A stretch of DNA of 42,863 bases, taken from contig JASKLG010000005.1 of assembly GCA_030153805.1 (NCBI GenBank), positions 1-42,863 on the forward strand, written 5' to 3'. Made by a program: the position numbers and the translations under genes. This document shows positions 28,795 to 35,815 of this stretch, in pieces; the first letter of the stretch is position 1; every line of letters begins with the position of its first letter. Below the pieces are notes generated by a model. The model did no database searches. It had not been told where the DNA came from and worked only from the letters and a program-made list of their open reading frames with translations. This stretch comes from Bacillota bacterium (GTDB lineage Bacteria; Bacillota; DTU030; DUMP01).

Positions 28795-29586
28795 ATGGGC
28801 AGAGTGATTGCCGTCGCCAACCAAAAGGGCGGCGTGGGAAAGACCACCACGGCCGTGAACTTAGGAGCTGCCTTGGCCCAGGCCGGGAAAAGGGTGCTGC
28901 TCGTGGACATCGACCCCCAAGGAAATGCTACGAGCGGCCTGGGGATTGATAAGAGGCAGGTGGGCGCGTGTATCTACGAGGTCTTGCTTGGTACTAAGGC
29001 GATAAGAGAGGTACGCCTTCCCACCGCGGTTCGCGGGCTCGAGCTGGTACCGGCTTCTGTGCAGCTTGCCGGAGCGGAAATTGAGCTCGTAGGAATGGAG
29101 GCGCGGGAAAAGCGGCTGCGGCTCGCGCTCGCCGGGGAACGCGAGCGCTACGACTACGTATTCATCGACTGCCCGCCATCGTTAGGCCTGCTTACGTTGA
29201 ACGCGCTGGTGGCCGCTGATTCCGTCCTGGTGCCGATTCAGTGCGAGTACTACGCGCTGGAAGGTGTGGGGCAGCTTATGAGCACGGTTCAACTGGTCCA
29301 GCGGTCTCTGAACCCCGGTTTAGAGGTGGAAGGGATCGTTCTCACCATGTTTGATGCCCGTACAAACCTGTCGATTCAGGTGGTGGATGAGGTTAAGAAG
29401 TATTTTCGGGATAAAGTGTACCGGAGTATCGTGCCGCGAAACGTGCGCCTTTCGGAAGCGCCCAGCCACGGGAAGCCGATAATGATGTACGATGCCCGGT
29501 CGCGCGGAGCCGAGGTTTATCAGGAGCTGGCCAAGGAAGTGATGGAACGTGCCGCAGAAAAAGAACGAAAAGCACGGGTTAGGTAG
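28795..29586 (+). CDS. parA: Chromosome partitioning ATPase ParA/Soj
   Basis: This 263-residue ParA ATPase has the deviant Walker A KGGVGKTTTAVNLG at about residues 11-24, DIDPQGNATSG (Walker A'), and Walker B YVFIDCPPSLGLLTLNAL. It works with ParB/Spo0J in origin segregation and, in Bacillus, regulates DnaA. The ATG at 28795 is preceded by GAGGTGA; an in-frame GTG three codons upstream lies inside that site. It overlaps parB by 38 bases. Confidence 0.97.
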   Translation: MGRVIAVANQKGGVGKTTTAVNLGAALAQAGKRVLLVDIDPQGNATSGLGIDKRQVGACIYEVLLGTKAIREVRLPTAVRGLELVPASVQLAGAEIELVGMEAREKRLRLALAGERERYDYVFIDCPPSLGLLTLNALVAADSVLVPIQCEYYALEGVGQLMSTVQLVQRSLNPGLEVEGIVLTMFDARTNLSIQVVDEVKKYFRDKVYRSIVPRNVRLSEAPSHGKPIMMYDARSRGAEVYQELAKEVMERAAEKERKARVR

Positions 29587-30439
29587 AGGGCTGGCGGCGT
29601 TGCTCCCGGCCGTCGAAGCGAGGGCTGACGAGCCCGTACGTGAACTCCCGTTGGCGGAGATCCGGCCGAACAGCTTTCAGCCGCGCAAAACCTTTGATGA
29701 TGAAAAACTCGCGGAACTGGCCGCTTCGATAAAGGTCCACGGTGTGCTGCAGCCGGTAGTGGTGCGTGCGGTAATCGGGGGCTTCGAGCTTGTGGCCGGG
29801 GAGCGGCGCTTTCGCGCGGCCCAAATGGCCGGACTTACGAAAATACCGGCCGTGGTGCGCGAGCTCAGCGATGCCGAGATGGTGGAACTGGCCCTTATTG
29901 AAAACCTGCAGCGGGAGGATCTTAATCCGCTGGAAGAGGCTGCAGCATTTCAGCGCTTACTCGAAGAGTTTGGGCTGACCCAGGAAGAATTGGCCCGGCA
30001 CCTGGGAAAGAGCCGTTCACATATAGCCAACACCATCCGGTTGCTGAACCTGCCGGCAAGTATCCAAGAAAATGTTTCACGTGGAACAATTACCATGGGC
30101 CACGCCCGTGCCCTGTTGGCCCTGGACGATCCGGAATTACAGAACCAAGTTGCCCGCCAAATCGTGGAAAAAGGCCTTTCGGTAAGGGAGACGGAAAATC
30201 TCGTACGCTCTCTCCTGAGTCGCAAGAGACAAGCATCGCGGAAAAAGCGTGCCCCACTGGATCCATGGTTGGCAGAAGTAGAAACCAACCTCAAACATGC
30301 TCTCGCTACTCAGGTACGCATCAAGCCCGGCCGCCGCGGCGGCAAGATCGAAATCGAGTACTATTCCACAGAAGACCTTGAACGCCTGACCGGCCTCTTG
30401 TTAAACGAAGCGGAGATGGGAATTACAGCGGGCAGGTGA
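29549..30439 (+). CDS. parB: Chromosome partitioning protein ParB/Spo0J
   Basis: This 296-residue CTPase and DNA clamp begins with the Lys-rich KHGLGRGLAALLP segment that stimulates ParA. The CTP-binding ParB box FELVAGERRFRAAQMAG follows, then ENLQREDLNPLEEAAAF and the helix-turn-helix TQEELARHLGKSRSHIANTI. The C-terminal dimerisation part ends with IEIEYYSTEDLERLTGLL. It is a paralogue of the Noc protein 10 kb away. The GTG start has AAGGAAG about nine bases upstream, inside parA. A parS site lies in its own coding sequence. Base composition shifts from G-rich to C-rich within the second half of this gene. Confidence 0.97.
   Translation: MPQKKNEKHGLGRGLAALLPAVEARADEPVRELPLAEIRPNSFQPRKTFDDEKLAELAASIKVHGVLQPVVVRAVIGGFELVAGERRFRAAQMAGLTKIPAVVRELSDAEMVELALIENLQREDLNPLEEAAAFQRLLEEFGLTQEELARHLGKSRSHIANTIRLLNLPASIQENVSRGTITMGHARALLALDDPELQNQVARQIVEKGLSVRETENLVRSLLSRKRQASRKKRAPLDPWLAEVETNLKHALATQVRIKPGRRGGKIEIEYYSTEDLERLTGLLLNEAEMGITAGR
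30073..30088. promoter_or_regulatory. parS site inside parB
   Basis: TGTTTCACGTGGAACA matches the parS consensus TGTTNCACGTGAAACA when read on the complementary strand (TGTTCCACGTGAAACA). It spans parB codons 175-180 (N-V-S-R-G-T), an arrangement also known for Bacillus spo0J. Confidence 0.93.
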
Positions 30440-30471
30440 AGGGAAACGGATAAAGGAGCGAATATGCTTAC

Positions 30472-30975
30472 ATGAACCCCAGCCTATTTACAGATCTTGT
30501 GACTACCAACATTGCCTCCCTCGTCTTCGTTCTCCTGGCTCTTTCAGGCATTCTGTTCCTTCTGGTGGTATTGCTTTGGCTGCGCCTCGGTGCCTTAACC
30601 CGGCGCTACAACGCTTTTATGACCGGCAGCGATGCCGCTTCGCTGGAAGGCCTCCTGGAGGAAACGCTGACGCGGGCGCGAGAGCAAAGCGAAGCACTGC
30701 GCGATCTCCGCTTCGCCCTGCGCCAGCTGGAAACCTCCCAAAAGCGCACAATACAACGAATAGGCATTGTGCGTTTCAATGCCTTCCCCGATACCGGCAG
30801 CGATCTGAGTTTTGCCGTCGCCCTCTTGGACGGGCACGGGGACGGTGTCGTAATAAGCAGCCTCTACGGGCGGGAGGAATCCCGTGTTTACGCCAAACCC
30901 GTCCGAGGCGGCCGTTCCACCTATCACCTCACGCCGGAAGAGGAAAAGGCCATTTCAGAAGCACTGGCCCGGTAA
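30472..30975 (+). CDS. DUF4446 family membrane-anchored protein
   Basis: This 167-residue protein has one strong N-terminal membrane helix (about 14-38, IASLVFVLLALSGILFLLVV) and an amphipathic, probably coiled-coil region (50-90). Its globular C-terminal domain starts IQRIGIVRFNAFPDTGSDLS. It matches the DUF4446 family that commonly follows parB in Clostridia; its function is unknown. The AAAGGAG lies 13 bases from the ATG, but a three-codon mini-ORF (ATG CTT ACA TGA, 30464-30475) sits between, and its stop overlaps the real start. This suggests coupled initiation or simply poor spacing. The stop codon lies in the loop of the terminator. Confidence 0.85.
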   Translation: MNPSLFTDLVTTNIASLVFVLLALSGILFLLVVLLWLRLGALTRRYNAFMTGSDAASLEGLLEETLTRAREQSEALRDLRFALRQLETSQKRTIQRIGIVRFNAFPDTGSDLSFAVALLDGHGDGVVISSLYGREESRVYAKPVRGGRSTYHLTPEEEKAISEALAR

Positions 30976-30990
30976 GGTCGGTGCTTTTTC
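30960..30990 (+). terminator. Intrinsic terminator overlapping the DUF4446 stop
   Basis: A ten-bp stem (30960-30969 with 30976-30985, two G-T pairs) has a six-base loop holding the TAA stop, followed by TTTTCTTTG. It closes the parA-parB-DUF4446 unit. Confidence 0.85.
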
Positions 30991-31005
30991 TTTGCTCTAC
31001 GCTCC

Positions 31006-31036
31006 AGCAGGAATTTCCAGGCGGGCGCAGAATGAT
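31006..31036 (+). repeat. Recurring intergenic motif, copy B (upstream of the M23 peptidase gene)
   Basis: AGCAGGAA, 12 variable bases, then CGCAGAATGATTG. It matches copy C at most of the fixed positions, including the CGGGCG before the right block. Confidence 0.45.
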
Positions 31037-31086
31037 TGATTGAAGAGGAACCTTGTCCCATGAGCAAAACGTGGAGGTCTGAAATA

Positions 31087-32016
31087 GTGTCCCTGCATAT
31101 GCTCTGCAGACTGCGGCGCTCGCGCGGCGCGGGCGCCGCCGCCCGGGCCTTTACTCTCCTTTTGGTGCCTCATTCCGGAAAAGAAGCACGGCGCTGGCGC
31201 ATTCCGGTTTTCCTGCTTCGCCTATCTGCCGCCCTCGGAATCACAGCTCTAGTTGGACTTGCCTGGGTAGGATGGGACTACCTGCGCCTGCGCTCTGCCG
31301 CCCGGGAGTTGCAGTCCCTGCGCACGGTCAATGAGGAACAGGCCCGGCAAATCGACGATTTGGCCAGGCGTGCCGCTGAGGTAGAGGAGCGCCTGAACGA
31401 ACTGAACGAACTAGATGCTCAGGTACGCGAAATGCTGGATTTGCCCCCGGCATCAGATCCCACCTCAGGCTCTCCCCGAGTAAGCGCATCGCGCGGCGGG
31501 CCGGCGCGAACCGTGTCGGCGGCGGCCGTTCGGGATTCCTTTGCCAACTCAGACGCCGCCCTGGAGTTTATGCGCACCCGCCTGGAGGACTTAAAGGAAA
31601 AGGTAGCTGAGCACCAGCGCCGGCTTGCCCACATACCGTCTTCCTGGCCGGTGAACGGCAGAATAGTATCCAACTTCGGTCTCCGGCGCTCACCCTTCGG
31701 CAAAGGAACTGAGTACCACGAAGGGGTGGACATTGACGCCCCTTACGGTGCCCCTGTGCGCGCCACAGGTGACGGGCGGGTGATCTTTGCCGGGTGGAAA
31801 AGCGGATACGGAGAGCTTGTCATCATCGACCACGGTTACGGATACCAAACGGCCTACGGGCATAATTCCAAGATCAAGGTACGGGTAGGCCAGGCGGTGA
31901 AGCGGGGCGACGTTATTGCTTATGTGGGAAGCACCGGGCGCAGCACCGGCCCGCACCTCCACTACGAAGTTATCTACCAGGGGAAGAAAAAGAATCCCCG
32001 GGACTACCTGCCCTAA
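31087..32016 (+). CDS. M23-family peptidoglycan endopeptidase, membrane anchored
   Basis: This 309-residue protein has an N-terminal cytoplasmic basic segment, one membrane helix (IPVFLLRLSAALGITALVGL), and a coiled coil (about residues 68-120). A C-terminal LytM/M23 domain carries the zinc motif HEGVDID and the HLHYEV His motif. The family cleaves cross-bridges in peptidoglycan outside the membrane. The GTG at 31087 is chosen because GGAGGT lies eight bases upstream; in-frame ATG (31060) and TTG (31036) starts have weaker sites. A bactofilin gene follows directly, a known pairing in which the scaffold positions the wall hydrolase. Confidence 0.9.
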   Translation: MSLHMLCRLRRSRGAGAAARAFTLLLVPHSGKEARRWRIPVFLLRLSAALGITALVGLAWVGWDYLRLRSAARELQSLRTVNEEQARQIDDLARRAAEVEERLNELNELDAQVREMLDLPPASDPTSGSPRVSASRGGPARTVSAAAVRDSFANSDAALEFMRTRLEDLKEKVAEHQRRLAHIPSSWPVNGRIVSNFGLRRSPFGKGTEYHEGVDIDAPYGAPVRATGDGRVIFAGWKSGYGELVIIDHGYGYQTAYGHNSKIKVRVGQAVKRGDVIAYVGSTGRSTGPHLHYEVIYQGKKKNPRDYLP

Positions 32017-32086
32017 GACCGGCGCCCGGCTCCGCCTAACGGTGATTATAGCTGCCCGTGCCGTTCACTGAAGGAGGTTACGAGAC

Positions 32087-32506
32087 ATGTTTGCTGCAAA
32101 GAAGAAAGATGAGATCAACTACGATCAGGTGGATACCATACTGGGTCGCGGCACAGAGTTCAAAGGAACCATATCCTCGCGGGGAACCCTGCGCATCGAA
32201 GGCCGCGTAGAAGGGGAGATTTCCGCCCAAGGCGACGTGATCATCAGCGAGAGCGGCCGCGTAACGGCCGACATCCGCGCCCGCCATGTAACGGTGGCCG
32301 GGGAAGTGGAAGGCGAGCTGGACTTGGAAGGGCGGCTGGAGATTACCTCCACCGGCAAAGTCAAGGGCAAAATTCGCGTAGCCAACTTAGTCGTGAGCGA
32401 CGGCGGCTTCTTCTTGGGGACCTGCGAGATGGGTTCCAGGGACAATAAGCAGGGCCCGGAAACAGGGGCAACGGGCGAAGAAAACCTTTCTTCTAAAAAG
32501 CTTTGA
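32087..32506 (+). CDS. Bactofilin (polymer-forming cytoskeletal protein)
   Basis: This 139-residue protein has a right-handed beta-helix of repeated short strands (TEFKGTISSRGTLRIEGRVE and following glycine-spaced turns) flanked by short disordered ends, as in bactofilins. These self-assemble into nonpolar filaments at the membrane. It has an excellent AAGGAGGT site. It is placed 70 bases after the M23 peptidase, so a joint role in local cell-wall remodelling is likely. Confidence 0.92.
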   Translation: MFAAKKKDEINYDQVDTILGRGTEFKGTISSRGTLRIEGRVEGEISAQGDVIISESGRVTADIRARHVTVAGEVEGELDLEGRLEITSTGKVKGKIRVANLVVSDGGFFLGTCEMGSRDNKQGPETGATGEENLSSKKL

Positions 32507-32661
32507 TCCGGAAGATGATAACCGCAAGCCTAAACTATTCAGATTGCCGGAACCGGTGCGGAGCACCTTCAGCTCTCGGACAAGCTTAACGCAGAAATAC
32601 ATAGAGACGTCCGTGCGCGCCCAAACTTAAGAACGACAGGTACCTTAAGGCAGGTGGGCAT

Positions 32662-33315
32662 ATGTTCAAAGACCGCCATGCGGCCGGAGTACAACTGGCC
32701 GAGGCCCTTAAAGGGAAAGTAGGCCCGAATCCACTCATTCTGGCCATCCCGCGCGGGGGCGTCCAGGTGGCCTACACGGTGTGGGAACGGCTGGGCGGCG
32801 ATCTGGATATCACCCAGCCGCGCAAGATCGGAAGTCCTTTTAATCCGGAACTGGCCGTCGGCGCCGTCGCTCCGGACGGCACCCGGCTCATTGACGACCG
32901 CCTCGTGGATCGCCTCGGCATCTCAAGCGAGTATTTAGAACGGGAAGCCGAGAGGGAGAGATTAGAGGCCCAGCGCCGCCTCCGCCTCTATCGCGGAGAT
33001 CGCCCTTTTCCCTGCCCGGCCGGACGGCAAGTCGTTCTGGTGGACGACGGCGTCGCCACCGGAACTACTGCCCTCCTCGCCCTACGCCTCCTCAAGCAAC
33101 AAGGCCCGGAACGGCTCATTCTAGCCGTCCCGGTGGCGCCTCCGGAGACCGTAGAGAGGCTCGTGCGCGAGGCAGACGAGGTGGTCTGCCTTCTTCGGCC
33201 GGAATACTTTCAGGCGGTCGGAGAATTCTACCTGGATTTTTCTCCGGTAGAAGATAGAGAAGTAATTAACCTTCTTAAAGCCGCGTGGCGGCAAAATATT
33301 CAAGGAAAAGTTTAG
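32662..33315 (+). CDS. Phosphoribosyltransferase-fold protein
   Basis: This 217-residue protein has the type I PRTase PRPP loop VVLVDDGVATGTTALLALR and an N-terminal LILAIPRGGVQVAYTVWERL that matches standalone PRTases of unknown substrate. These are often annotated as predicted phosphoribosyltransferases and are sometimes fused to hydrolases; none is fused here. Reaction and substrate cannot be assigned. The preceding 155 bases contain a short GGTGC/GCACC hairpin and nothing else recognisable. Confidence 0.85.
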   Translation: MFKDRHAAGVQLAEALKGKVGPNPLILAIPRGGVQVAYTVWERLGGDLDITQPRKIGSPFNPELAVGAVAPDGTRLIDDRLVDRLGISSEYLEREAERERLEAQRRLRLYRGDRPFPCPAGRQVVLVDDGVATGTTALLALRLLKQQGPERLILAVPVAPPETVERLVREADEVVCLLRPEYFQAVGEFYLDFSPVEDREVINLLKAAWRQNIQGKV

Positions 33316-33336
33316 TTACCAGCCGGGGAATTCCTC

Positions 33337-33366
33337 TTGACACCTGTAATGCTGGCGGAGTAAGAT
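33337..33366 (+). promoter_or_regulatory. Sigma-A-like promoter of the lysine riboswitch operon
   Basis: A perfect TTGACA (33337-33342) is followed after 18 bases by TAAGAT (33361-33366). Transcription would start about 50 bases before the riboswitch aptamer. Confidence 0.65.
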
Positions 33367-33420
33367 AAATCACAAAAGAATAATTGCCTCATCTCAGTCC
33401 CTGAAAGCGCACCGCTGAGG

Positions 33421-33600
33421 TGAGGTAGAGGCGCGGTCGGTCAAGAGTAACCACCCTGAGCAGGGCAGCGATGGGGGGTGGCGAAAGGGGCCACCGCCGA
33501 AGCCGGGCATCCGCCCCGGGTGCCTGAGCTGGGCCGGCAGTTAAGAGCTGTCGGACTGTCACTTGCGGCTTCCCCGGGCTGCAAGTGATGAGCTATCTCA
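33421..33600 (+). promoter_or_regulatory. Lysine riboswitch (L box) aptamer
   Basis: The conserved blocks occur in the right order and spacing: AGAGGCGCG (33427-33435), CAAGAGTA, GAAAGGGG, GCCGAAG, GCTGG, ACTGTCAC and GAGCTATCTCA. The P1 stem pairs 33421-33428 with 33593-33600 (one G-T). P2 to P5 helices are all formable; for example P5 pairs CACTTGC with GCAAGTG. This matches the lysine aptamers of Bacillus and Thermotoga lysC block by block. It lies in a 424-base gene-free leader before the 2Fe-2S/FAD oxidoreductase operon. Known L-boxes repress lysine synthesis or uptake; whether this one is ON or OFF cannot be read, because I find no unambiguous antiterminator. Confidence 0.94.
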
Positions 33601-33631
33601 CGCTTGGGGAAGGGATGGGCTACGAGCCATT

Positions 33632-33660
33632 GGGCCAGGCCTGTCTGCCTGGCCCTTTCT
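33632..33660 (+). terminator. Expression-platform terminator of the lysine riboswitch
   Basis: A perfect nine-bp GC-rich stem (33632-33640 with 33647-33655) has a six-base loop, then TTTCT. It starts 31 bases after the aptamer and 80 bases before the first gene, the normal place for a riboswitch terminator. A second small hairpin (about 33615-33630) precedes it. Confidence 0.85.
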
Positions 33661-33739
33661 ACGCCTTTCAGCAGGGTGACCGCCCATTCCGTACGGCACG
33701 GCATGGAGAAAGGAACATAGGCAAAGAGGGGGAGGAAAC

Positions 33740-34057
33740 TTGCGCGTCGAAGAGCACCCCATCCTGGGGCCGCTACCTAAGACCGAAACTGTTTGGATTG
33801 AGGTGGACGGCAAGAAAATTCCTGCCCGGGCGGGAGAACCCATTGCCGCCGCCCTCCTGGCCGCCGGTATTCGCGTATTCCGCACCACGCACCGCCGCGG
33901 CGAGCCGCGCGGGCCCTTCTGTGCTGTCGGCCGCTGCACCGATTGCGTCATGACCGTGGACGGAGTACCAAATGTTCGTACCTGCGTTACCCCCGTCCGG
34001 GAAGGGATGAAGATCGAAACGCAAAGGGGGCTGGGCCGGTGGCCGGAGCTGAAGTAA
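33740..34057 (+). CDS. (2Fe-2S)-binding protein, HcnA/SoxA-N-like subunit
   Basis: This 105-residue plant-type ferredoxin-fold protein has cluster ligands in FCAVGRCTDC plus a later Cys (C-x4-C-x2-C-x11-C). It matches the small iron-sulfur subunit (or N-terminal domain) of hydrogen cyanide synthase, octopine/nopaline oxidases and dye-linked proline dehydrogenases, where it lies between two flavins. It is the first gene after the lysine riboswitch. The start is TTG with GGGGGAGG close upstream. It overlaps the next gene by 19 bases. Confidence 0.88.
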   Translation: MRVEEHPILGPLPKTETVWIEVDGKKIPARAGEPIAAALLAAGIRVFRTTHRRGEPRGPFCAVGRCTDCVMTVDGVPNVRTCVTPVREGMKIETQRGLGRWPELK

Positions 34058-35145
34058 CAGAAGTTGCCGTAGTCGGAGGCGGTCCGGCAGGCCTCTCCGC
34101 CGCCCTTGCGGCACGTCAGGCCGGAGCAAAGGTAATAGTGGTAGATGAAAACGCCGCGCCCGGCGGGCAGCTGCGCAAACAAATCCACAAGTTCTTTGGT
34201 TCCAAGGAGCACCACGCCGGACGGCGAGGCTTCCGTATTGCCGAAGAACTGGTCGCCGCCTGCCGGGAGCAGGGGGTGGAACTCTGGACGGACACCCTCG
34301 CTTACGGCATCTTTGACCACACGTTGGGGATTGTCCGTGGGGGTACGGCATCCACCCTCGCCGCCCGCTCCATCGTCCTCGCCACCGGTGCCAGCGAAAA
34401 TGCTTTGGCCTTTCCCGGCTGCACGCTGCCGGGGGTCATGGGCGCAGGTGCGGCTCAAACCTTCATTAACCTGCACCGGGTCCTGCCTGGGCGGCGGGCC
34501 CTTATAGTAGGCGCCGGCAACGTAGGTCTAATTATCACCTACCAGCTCCTCCAGGCGGGCGCGGAGGTGCTCGGCGTGGTGGAGGCGGCACCTCGCATCG
34601 GCGGCTATGCCGTGCATGCGGCAAAAATCCGCCGCGCCGGCGTTCCCATCTATACCCGGCATACGGTGCTGAACGCCGCCGGGCACGGTGAACTGGAGGA
34701 GGTTACCATTGCCGCCCTGGACGAAAACGGCTGGCCCATAGCCGGCAGCGAACGGACGTTCGCCATAGACCTCCTCTGCTTGGCCGTGGGGCTTACCCCT
34801 CTTACCGAGCTTGCCTGGCAGGCGGGCTGCCTCTTCGAGTATTGCGGCCCTTTGGGCGGGCATGTGCCGCTGCACAGTGAGGATATGGAGACGACCGTTC
34901 CCGGGCTCTTCGTTGCCGGCGATATGGCCGGGGTGGAGGAGGCTTCCACAGCCCTGGAGGAGGGTCGCCTGGCCGGTCTCGCGGCCGCCGCCTATGCGGG
35001 GTACCGTAGCCCGAACCTGGAAGAAGAAAAGGCGGCCGCGCGCGAGCGCCTTCAGGCCCTGCGCAGCGGCCCCTTCGGAGAAGGGCGCTATCTTGCGCAC
35101 GAGGAGATCGTAAGGAGGTGGCTCAAATGGAGGGACGCCCGGTAG
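34039..35145 (+). CDS. FAD/NAD(P)-fold oxidoreductase subunit, HcnB-like
   Basis: This 368-residue protein has two Rossmann modules. The FAD site is GGGPAGLSAALAARQAG near the N-terminus, a second nucleotide loop is VGAGNVGLIITYQLLQAG near residue 155, and the closing FAD motif is VPGLFVAGDMAGVEEA. It resembles the alpha subunit of multisubunit amino-acid dehydrogenases (HcnB, PDH alpha, OoxA). The GTG at 34039 fits the family N-terminus; the longer frame overlaps the previous gene without support. The relatives' C-terminal BFD domain is absent here and is instead encoded as a separate gene two positions downstream. Confidence 0.88.
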   Translation: MAGAEVTEVAVVGGGPAGLSAALAARQAGAKVIVVDENAAPGGQLRKQIHKFFGSKEHHAGRRGFRIAEELVAACREQGVELWTDTLAYGIFDHTLGIVRGGTASTLAARSIVLATGASENALAFPGCTLPGVMGAGAAQTFINLHRVLPGRRALIVGAGNVGLIITYQLLQAGAEVLGVVEAAPRIGGYAVHAAKIRRAGVPIYTRHTVLNAAGHGELEEVTIAALDENGWPIAGSERTFAIDLLCLAVGLTPLTELAWQAGCLFEYCGPLGGHVPLHSEDMETTVPGLFVAGDMAGVEEASTALEEGRLAGLAAAAYAGYRSPNLEEEKAAARERLQALRSGPFGEGRYLAHEEIVRRWLKWRDAR

Positions 35146-35540
35146 CCGTTATCGAGTGCCCGGAGGAGATCCCCTGTAATCCGTGTGAAACGGCCTGCCC
35201 GCAGGGGGCCATTCAAATAGGCAATCCCATTACACGCCGCCCGAGATTGGATGCGGCCAGGTGCACGGGGTGCGGGCTGTGCGTAGCCGCCTGCCCCGGT
35301 CTGGCCATCTTTCTGGTGAAGGAAGAGGCCGACACGGCTGAAGTCACCTTCCCCTACGAGTTCCTGCCCCTTCCGCAGGTGGGCGACGTGGTTACCGCCG
35401 TCGGCCGCGAGGGACAGCCGCTCGGTGCCGCCCGTGTGGTGGCCGTGCGGCAGGTGCGTACCTCGGACGGAACCTGGCTGGTCACCCTCGCCGTTCCTCG
35501 GGCGCTATCTTCTGAAGTGCGTGGGATGAGGAGGCTGTAG
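35127..35540 (+). CDS. 2x[4Fe-4S] ferredoxin-like electron-transfer subunit
   Basis: This 137-residue protein has one cluster motif near the N-terminus (IPCNPCETACPQGAI) and a second CTGCGLCVAACPG, followed by a small beta-rich C-terminal domain. The ATG at 35127 has AAGGAGG at normal distance; a GTG three codons earlier lies inside that site. It overlaps the HcnB-like gene by 19 bases. In archaeal dye-linked proline dehydrogenases a comparable ferredoxin subunit carries electrons between flavins, which suggests ferredoxin or another low-potential carrier as partner. Confidence 0.85.
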   Translation: MEGRPVAVIECPEEIPCNPCETACPQGAIQIGNPITRRPRLDAARCTGCGLCVAACPGLAIFLVKEEADTAEVTFPYEFLPLPQVGDVVTAVGREGQPLGAARVVAVRQVRTSDGTWLVTLAVPRALSSEVRGMRRL

Positions 35541-35542
35541 CG

Positions 35543-35815
35543 ATGAATGACGACGATGTGATCATCTGCCGCTGCGAAGAAATCACCAAGGGCGAGATTC
35601 GGCGGGCCATCCAGGCAGGCGCCACCACCTTCAAGGCCATCAAGAAGTTCACCCGCGCCGGTATGGGCCTCTGCCAGGGGCGCACCTGCCGCCGGCTCAT
35701 CCTCCAAATCCTGGCCCAGGAAACGGGACAGACACCGGGACAGCTTTTGCCGGGTTCCTACCGCCCGCCCACCCGGCCGGTCCCACTCGCCGCTTTGAAG
35801 GGGGAAAAACCATGA
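35543..35815 (+). CDS. BFD-type [2Fe-2S] protein
   Basis: This 90-residue protein has the bacterioferritin-associated-ferredoxin-like pattern: CRCEE (C-x-C) at 9-11 and LCQGRTCRR (C-x4-C) about 35 residues later. In relatives this domain is fused to the C-terminus of the HcnB-like subunit. Here it is free-standing, two bases after the ferredoxin gene and overlapping the next gene's ATG by four bases. Confidence 0.87.
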   Translation: MNDDDVIICRCEEITKGEIRRAIQAGATTFKAIKKFTRAGMGLCQGRTCRRLILQILAQETGQTPGQLLPGSYRPPTRPVPLAALKGEKP

